In this document: positions 60,568 through 64,000 of the stretch, one piece after another
How the letters are laid out: the number at the start of each line of letters is the position of its first letter
Numbering within the stretch: the first letter of the stretch is position 1
Assembly (NCBI GenBank): GCA_016710065.1
Contig: JADJLP010000001.1
Coordinates: 372,001-436,000, forward strand
Length of the DNA: 64,000 nucleotides
Origin: Candidatus Ideonella esbjergensis
GTDB lineage: Bacteria; Pseudomonadota; Gammaproteobacteria; Burkholderiales; Burkholderiaceae_C
Direction of reading: 5' to 3'
Translations under genes and position numbers: made by a program
Notes under the pieces: model-generated
Told to the model about the DNA's origin: nothing
Databases searched by the model: none
What the model saw: the letters and a program-made list of their open reading frames with translations, nothing else

Positions 60568-62033
60568 TGGCCCCCGTGGCCTCACGGCCGCGCCTCACCC
60601 CTCTCATCTGGCCGCTCTACCTGGAGCTGTGGATGGGCATTGCCGTGGGCATCGTGGCCACGGCCCTGGCGGCGCGCCAATCTGATGCCACGGGCGGCGC
60701 TTTCTCGTTGGGCAACCAGCTCTATGCCACGTTGTTCGTGCTGTTCCGCGTCATCGGCGCGGGCGCCAGCGTGGTGCTCACCCAGCGCCTGGGCGGCGGC
60801 CACCGCGACCAGGCCGACGCCGTGGCCCGCGCCACGCTTGGCGCCAGCAGCTGGCTGGGCGGCATCACCGGCCTGGCCGCCACGCTGTTTGCCGAGCCGC
60901 TGCTGCGGCTGCTGAACACGCCGCCCGAGGTGCTGCCGCTGGCCACGCCCTTCATGCAGTGGCTGGGCCCCACCATGCTGCTCGATGCCTGGAACGCCTC
61001 CATGGCCAGCGTGATGCGATCGCATTTGCGCAGCCGTGACGCACTGGCCGTGGTGGTGGCCATGCATGTGAGCCATCTGCTGCTGATCTGGCCGCTGATG
61101 CTGGGCGTGGGTGCGGGCGTGGATGCCTGGCATGGCCTGGGCCTGCCCGGTTTCGCGCTGGCGCTGGGCCTGAGCCGCGTGCTGGGCTGCGGCCTGCATT
61201 TGTGGCTGTGGCGCCTGCGCCTGGGCCTGGTGCCCCACTGGCACGACTGGTGGCGGCTGCCGCGCCCCGAGCTGGCCGCGCTGCTGCACATCGGCCTGCC
61301 GGGTGCGGCCGAGAACATCTCGTGGCGACTGTGCTTCACCTACAGCGTCTCGGTGGCGGCGTTGCTGGGCGCGCACGCGCTGGCCACACACGCCTACGTG
61401 CTGCAGGTGATGATGGGCGTGCTGCTGTTTGGCGCGGCCACCGGTGTGGCCGTGGAGATCGTGGTGGGCCACCTGGTGGGCGCCGGCCAGCTGCACGAGG
61501 CCAACCGCCTGGTGCGCAAAGCCCTGTTCACAGGCCTGGCCGTGAGCACCGCTGGCGCGCTGCTGGTGGCGCTGCTGGGGCCGTGGCTGATGCGCATCTT
61601 CACGCGCGACGAAAGCATCGTGGCGGCCGGCGCGCCGCTGTTGTGGCTGACGGTGCTGATCGAATCGGGTCGCACCTACAACCTCATCGTCATCAACGCG
61701 CTGCGTGCCACGGGTGATGCACGCTACCCGCTGCTGGCGGGGGTGTTCTCGATGCTGCTGGTGATGGCCTTGGGCAGCTGGTTCATGGGTGTGCACCTGG
61801 GCTGGGGTCTGCCGGGGCTGTGGCTGGCCTACGCGGCAGATGAATGGCTGCGCGGGCTGCTGATGTGGCGGCGCTGGACGCATTTGAAATGGGTTCCGCA
61901 TGCACGGGCCACACGGCATCGGCTGCGCGCTGGAGCTCGTCATTCCCGCGAAGAGCCTGCCCCCGCGAAGGCGTGGGGCGGGAATCCAGGGAGCGTCAGT
62001 GGTTCATATGGACTCCCGCCTGCGCGGGAGTGA
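60567..62033 (+). CDS. MATE-family efflux transporter with repeat-derived C-terminus
   Basis: 488 residues with twelve predicted helices arranged as two similar halves (ELWMGIAVGIVATALAARQS; GLPGAAENISWRLCFTYSVS). MATE proteins export drugs or metabolites by Na+/H+ antiport. It is coupled to glk (TGATG), so the substrate may be sugar-related, but this is a guess. The final ~35 residues (from about ARHSREEPAPAKAWGG to PPARE) are encoded by dispersed palindromic repeats, so the native end has been replaced or extended. Confidence 0.85.
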   Translation: MAPVASRPRLTPLIWPLYLELWMGIAVGIVATALAARQSDATGGAFSLGNQLYATLFVLFRVIGAGASVVLTQRLGGGHRDQADAVARATLGASSWLGGITGLAATLFAEPLLRLLNTPPEVLPLATPFMQWLGPTMLLDAWNASMASVMRSHLRSRDALAVVVAMHVSHLLLIWPLMLGVGAGVDAWHGLGLPGFALALGLSRVLGCGLHLWLWRLRLGLVPHWHDWWRLPRPELAALLHIGLPGAAENISWRLCFTYSVSVAALLGAHALATHAYVLQVMMGVLLFGAATGVAVEIVVGHLVGAGQLHEANRLVRKALFTGLAVSTAGALLVALLGPWLMRIFTRDESIVAAGAPLLWLTVLIESGRTYNLIVINALRATGDARYPLLAGVFSMLLVMALGSWFMGVHLGWGLPGLWLAYAADEWLRGLLMWRRWTHLKWVPHARATRHRLRAGARHSREEPAPAKAWGGNPGSVSGSYGLPPARE

Positions 62034-62034
62034 C
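61939..62034. repeat. Two dispersed palindromic repeats overlapping the MATE 3' end
   Basis: The long nested variant at 61939-61986 starts GTCATTCCCGCG and ends GGGCGGGAATCC. A divergent short variant at 62011-62034 reads GACTCCCGCC...GGGAGTGAC. The MATE stop codon (62031-62033) lies inside the second. Both fall just before the stop of the convergent amylase gene. Confidence 0.8.
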
Positions 62035-62063
62035 GGGAGCGGACGCGGGCCTGACGAGCGGTA

Positions 62064-64000
62064 TCAAGGCAAGGTGATGACGGCGGTGTCGTCCATCACC
62101 TTGGGCGCGGTGGCGCTGGCGCCGCCCATGGCCCAGCCCTGCGCCTCGGGGCCCAGTGCACGGTAGCCGGCGTCGTAGTCCCAGGTGTTCACGTACAGCC
62201 GCGCACCGGCCAGCGTGGCCAGCCGGCCCAGCGCGGCGGCTGGCAGCGTGAGGGTGATGGTGTGGTCATCGCGGCTCACCCGTACCTGGGCCGCCGGGCC
62301 GGTGGGCGTGCCCTCGGCCGTGGCCGACGCGCCATCGGCGCTGAACAGCGTGCTGGCCCAGCCGTTCACCCGCAGGCGGCGGTGCCAGCGCATGTCTCCG
62401 GGCAGCTCGCCTTGTTGCAAGGGCATCACCCGGCTGCCGCCAGCCTGACCGGGCAGCTCGATGAATACGGTGAGCGCCAGGTGGTCAAAGCCCAGCGGCG
62501 GGTTCCACACGGTGCTGATGCCGGGCAGCGTGACTTCCAGTTGCAGCGCGCCGCCACGGGTGCGGGCCCGCAGCAGCCGCAGATCCATGCTGCGCTGCGC
62601 GGCAAAGCTGGGATCGCTCGGGTAGCGGTAGTCACCACTGGGGCCAGCGTCATCGCCGGCCGGGTCTTCCAGGCGCAGCCACTCGCCCCACGGCGCCACG
62701 TGGCCCACCTGCGCCGATGCGCTGGCCTGGCGCCAATCCACGGCCTGGTGCCGGAGGCGTCGGCCCTGGGCCACCCAGACCTGGGCCGAGCGCGCGGGTA
62801 GCGTCAACGCGAGCTGGCCTTGTGCGTCCACCACCAGGCCTTGCGGCAAGCCCACCATGCCCCAGCGGCCTTGCAGCGGGGTGCCGGGGCGCAGGCCGGT
62901 GTGCACTCGCACAGTGGTGTCATCGGGGCCGGTGTTGAACACCACCAGCGCAGAGCGGCCCGCGTGGTCGGTGCGCCAGGCCAGCGCTCCGGGGCCCTCG
63001 GTGTCGGCGTGCAGCACGGTGGGTGCGCCGCGCGACAGCAGATGCTGGTCGCCTGCCCGAAGATCGGCCAGCGAGCGGATGAAGCGGTACAGCGGCGCCT
63101 GGGCGTCAAAGTGATCGCGCCCGCCAGAGCCCCAGCCACTGGCAAACATGCTGGCGCGCTGGTCTTTGAAGCCCTGCTCGGTGCCGTAGTAGATGACCGG
63201 GATGCCCGGCAGCGTGAACATTGCCGCCAGCGCCTGGCGCAGGCCGGCCTCGTCGCCACTGGCCAAAAAGCGGTCCACGTCGTGGTTGTCCACAAACGTG
63301 GGCATGCGGTGCGGCGCGCGGTGCACCTGCATCATGGTGGTTATGCGGCTGGCCAGTTCGGCCGTCGGCCGGCCGCGCGCAAACACCTCGCCCAGCGCGC
63401 TGTAGAGCGGAAAGTTCAGCATGCTGCTCATCAAACCGGGCGCAGCATAGGCTTCGATCTTGCGGCTCTGTTTGTCCTCGCCCACCGCGTCGATGCCAAA
63501 GCCTTCGCCAAAGCTCAAAAAATCGCGCCGCCCGGTTTGCCGCGCCACCCGCTCTATGCCCGGCGCCTGCGGGTCTTTGGCGTGCAGGAAATCGGCAAAG
63601 AAGTCTTCGGGCACGTAGAAGGCCGTGTCCACGCGGTAGGCGTCCACGCCCACCGCCTTGATCCAGTGCCCATACGCCTTTCGCAGGGCCCGGCGCACCA
63701 GTGGGCTCTCGGTGTTCAGGTCGTCCAGGCCCGCCATCTGCCAGTTCAGCTCCTGGTGCCTGTCGCCATAGTTGGCCACGTTGGGTGTCCAGTGGTAGGC
63801 GCCCGCTTGCCGGTCGGCCGCGCGGCGCGGGTTGTTCAGGCTGAAGGGCCACTGGCGCGGCGCGGGTGTGGGCGGCGTACCCAGGTTGGGCGCGTAGCCC
63901 AGCGCAGGGTCGCTGAGCTGCCAGGCTTCGGGCCGATACCAGAAATAGTCGCCGGTGTGGTTCACCACGATGTCTTGCACCAGCACCATGCCGCGCCGGT
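62064..64000 (-). CDS. Alpha-amylase family glycoside hydrolase, N-terminus beyond the window
   Basis: About 645 residues are visible; the reading frame is open to the window edge, so the true start lies outside. GH13 conserved regions: VVNHTG (region I), GVDAYRVDTAF with the nucleophile Asp (II), LSFGEGFG with the acid/base Glu (III) and FVDNHDVDRF (IV). A beta domain follows (WVAQGRRLRHQ), then a C-terminal module (about the last 200 residues; MDLRLLRARTRGGALQLEVTLP, LYVNTWDYDAGYRALGPEAQG) that resembles the C-terminal domain of glucodextranase-type or pullulanase-like proteins. With the two glucokinases and glk-linked regulator nearby, it fits starch or maltodextrin use. Confidence 0.9.
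   Translation of the reverse strand, partial: RRGMVLVQDIVVNHTGDYFWYRPEAWQLSDPALGYAPNLGTPPTPAPRQWPFSLNNPRRAADRQAGAYHWTPNVANYGDRHQELNWQMAGLDDLNTESPLVRRALRKAYGHWIKAVGVDAYRVDTAFYVPEDFFADFLHAKDPQAPGIERVARQTGRRDFLSFGEGFGIDAVGEDKQSRKIEAYAAPGLMSSMLNFPLYSALGEVFARGRPTAELASRITTMMQVHRAPHRMPTFVDNHDVDRFLASGDEAGLRQALAAMFTLPGIPVIYYGTEQGFKDQRASMFASGWGSGGRDHFDAQAPLYRFIRSLADLRAGDQHLLSRGAPTVLHADTEGPGALAWRTDHAGRSALVVFNTGPDDTTVRVHTGLRPGTPLQGRWGMVGLPQGLVVDAQGQLALTLPARSAQVWVAQGRRLRHQAVDWRQASASAQVGHVAPWGEWLRLEDPAGDDAGPSGDYRYPSDPSFAAQRSMDLRLLRARTRGGALQLEVTLPGISTVWNPPLGFDHLALTVFIELPGQAGGSRVMPLQQGELPGDMRWHRRLRVNGWASTLFSADGASATAEGTPTGPAAQVRVSRDDHTITLTLPAAALGRLATLAGARLYVNTWDYDAGYRALGPEAQGWAMGGASATAPKVMDDTAVITLP

Overview
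The window is GC-rich, densely coded DNA from a betaproteobacterium, most likely order Burkholderiales (Comamonadaceae or the Rubrivivax/Leptothrix neighbourhood). The basis is the housekeeping gene order (smg-dprA-LysM divergent from def-fmt-htpX, DUF1631, yajC-secD-secF, gltIJKL), a glucokinase/RpiR-type fusion protein, and dispersed ATTCCCGC...GCGGGAAT repeats. This is inferred from gene families and order, not from an alignment.

Layout. 1-3448: heavy-metal RND efflux genes (pump cut by the window edge, adaptor) divergent from a two-component system. 3449-9031: a USP-hemerythrin fusion, an octaheme tetrathionate-reductase-type cytochrome with a cytochrome b partner and a small Met-free cytochrome c, a three-domain rhodanese and a DsrE-like protein. 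This looks like a sulfur/electron-transfer module with a well-placed FNR-type promoter. 9227-14445: a small membrane protein, the vanR/vanA/vanB vanillate demethylation locus with three ATTGGATCCAA(T/A) operators, two small proteins and a class II aldolase. 14706-29190: the centrepiece, a head-to-tail cluster encoding a basic 24-heme cytochrome, a 2,355-residue cytochrome with 63 potential heme sites, a TPR/beta-barrel outer-membrane protein, a CcmI-like TPR assembly factor, a DUF2844 protein and a DUF3443 lipoprotein. It reads as a porin-cytochrome conduit for moving electrons across the outer membrane, with its own maturation genes. 29278-43654: housekeeping (yajC-secDF, DUF1631, smg, dprA, LysM, def, fmt, htpX, azlCD, pgk). 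43833-57022: thioesterase, ABC exporter, LysR regulator, gltIJKL, TonB-like protein, pyrC, NYN protein, cysK, RNase P RNA, Bcr/CflA exporter, alpha-carbonic anhydrase. 57023-64000: a 358-bp palindromic MITE-like element, the glucokinase/HexR-type fusion divergent from a second glucokinase plus a MATE exporter, and a partial alpha-amylase.

How it fits together. The 24-heme protein (Lys-rich, triheme repeats) is a candidate periplasmic wire, the 746-residue barrel a candidate outer-membrane sleeve, and the 63-heme protein a candidate long extracellular or trans-envelope wire. The CcmI-like gene directly downstream fits the heavy heme-attachment load. The layout resembles the porin-cytochrome clusters proposed for neutrophilic Fe(II) oxidisers (recalled as PCC3). 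The FNR-type promoter of the octaheme cluster points to oxygen-limited life. The vanAB and glk/amylase loci indicate heterotrophic capacity on lignin-derived aromatics and sugars. The direction of electron flow (metal oxidation or respiration of an external acceptor) cannot be read from the sequence.
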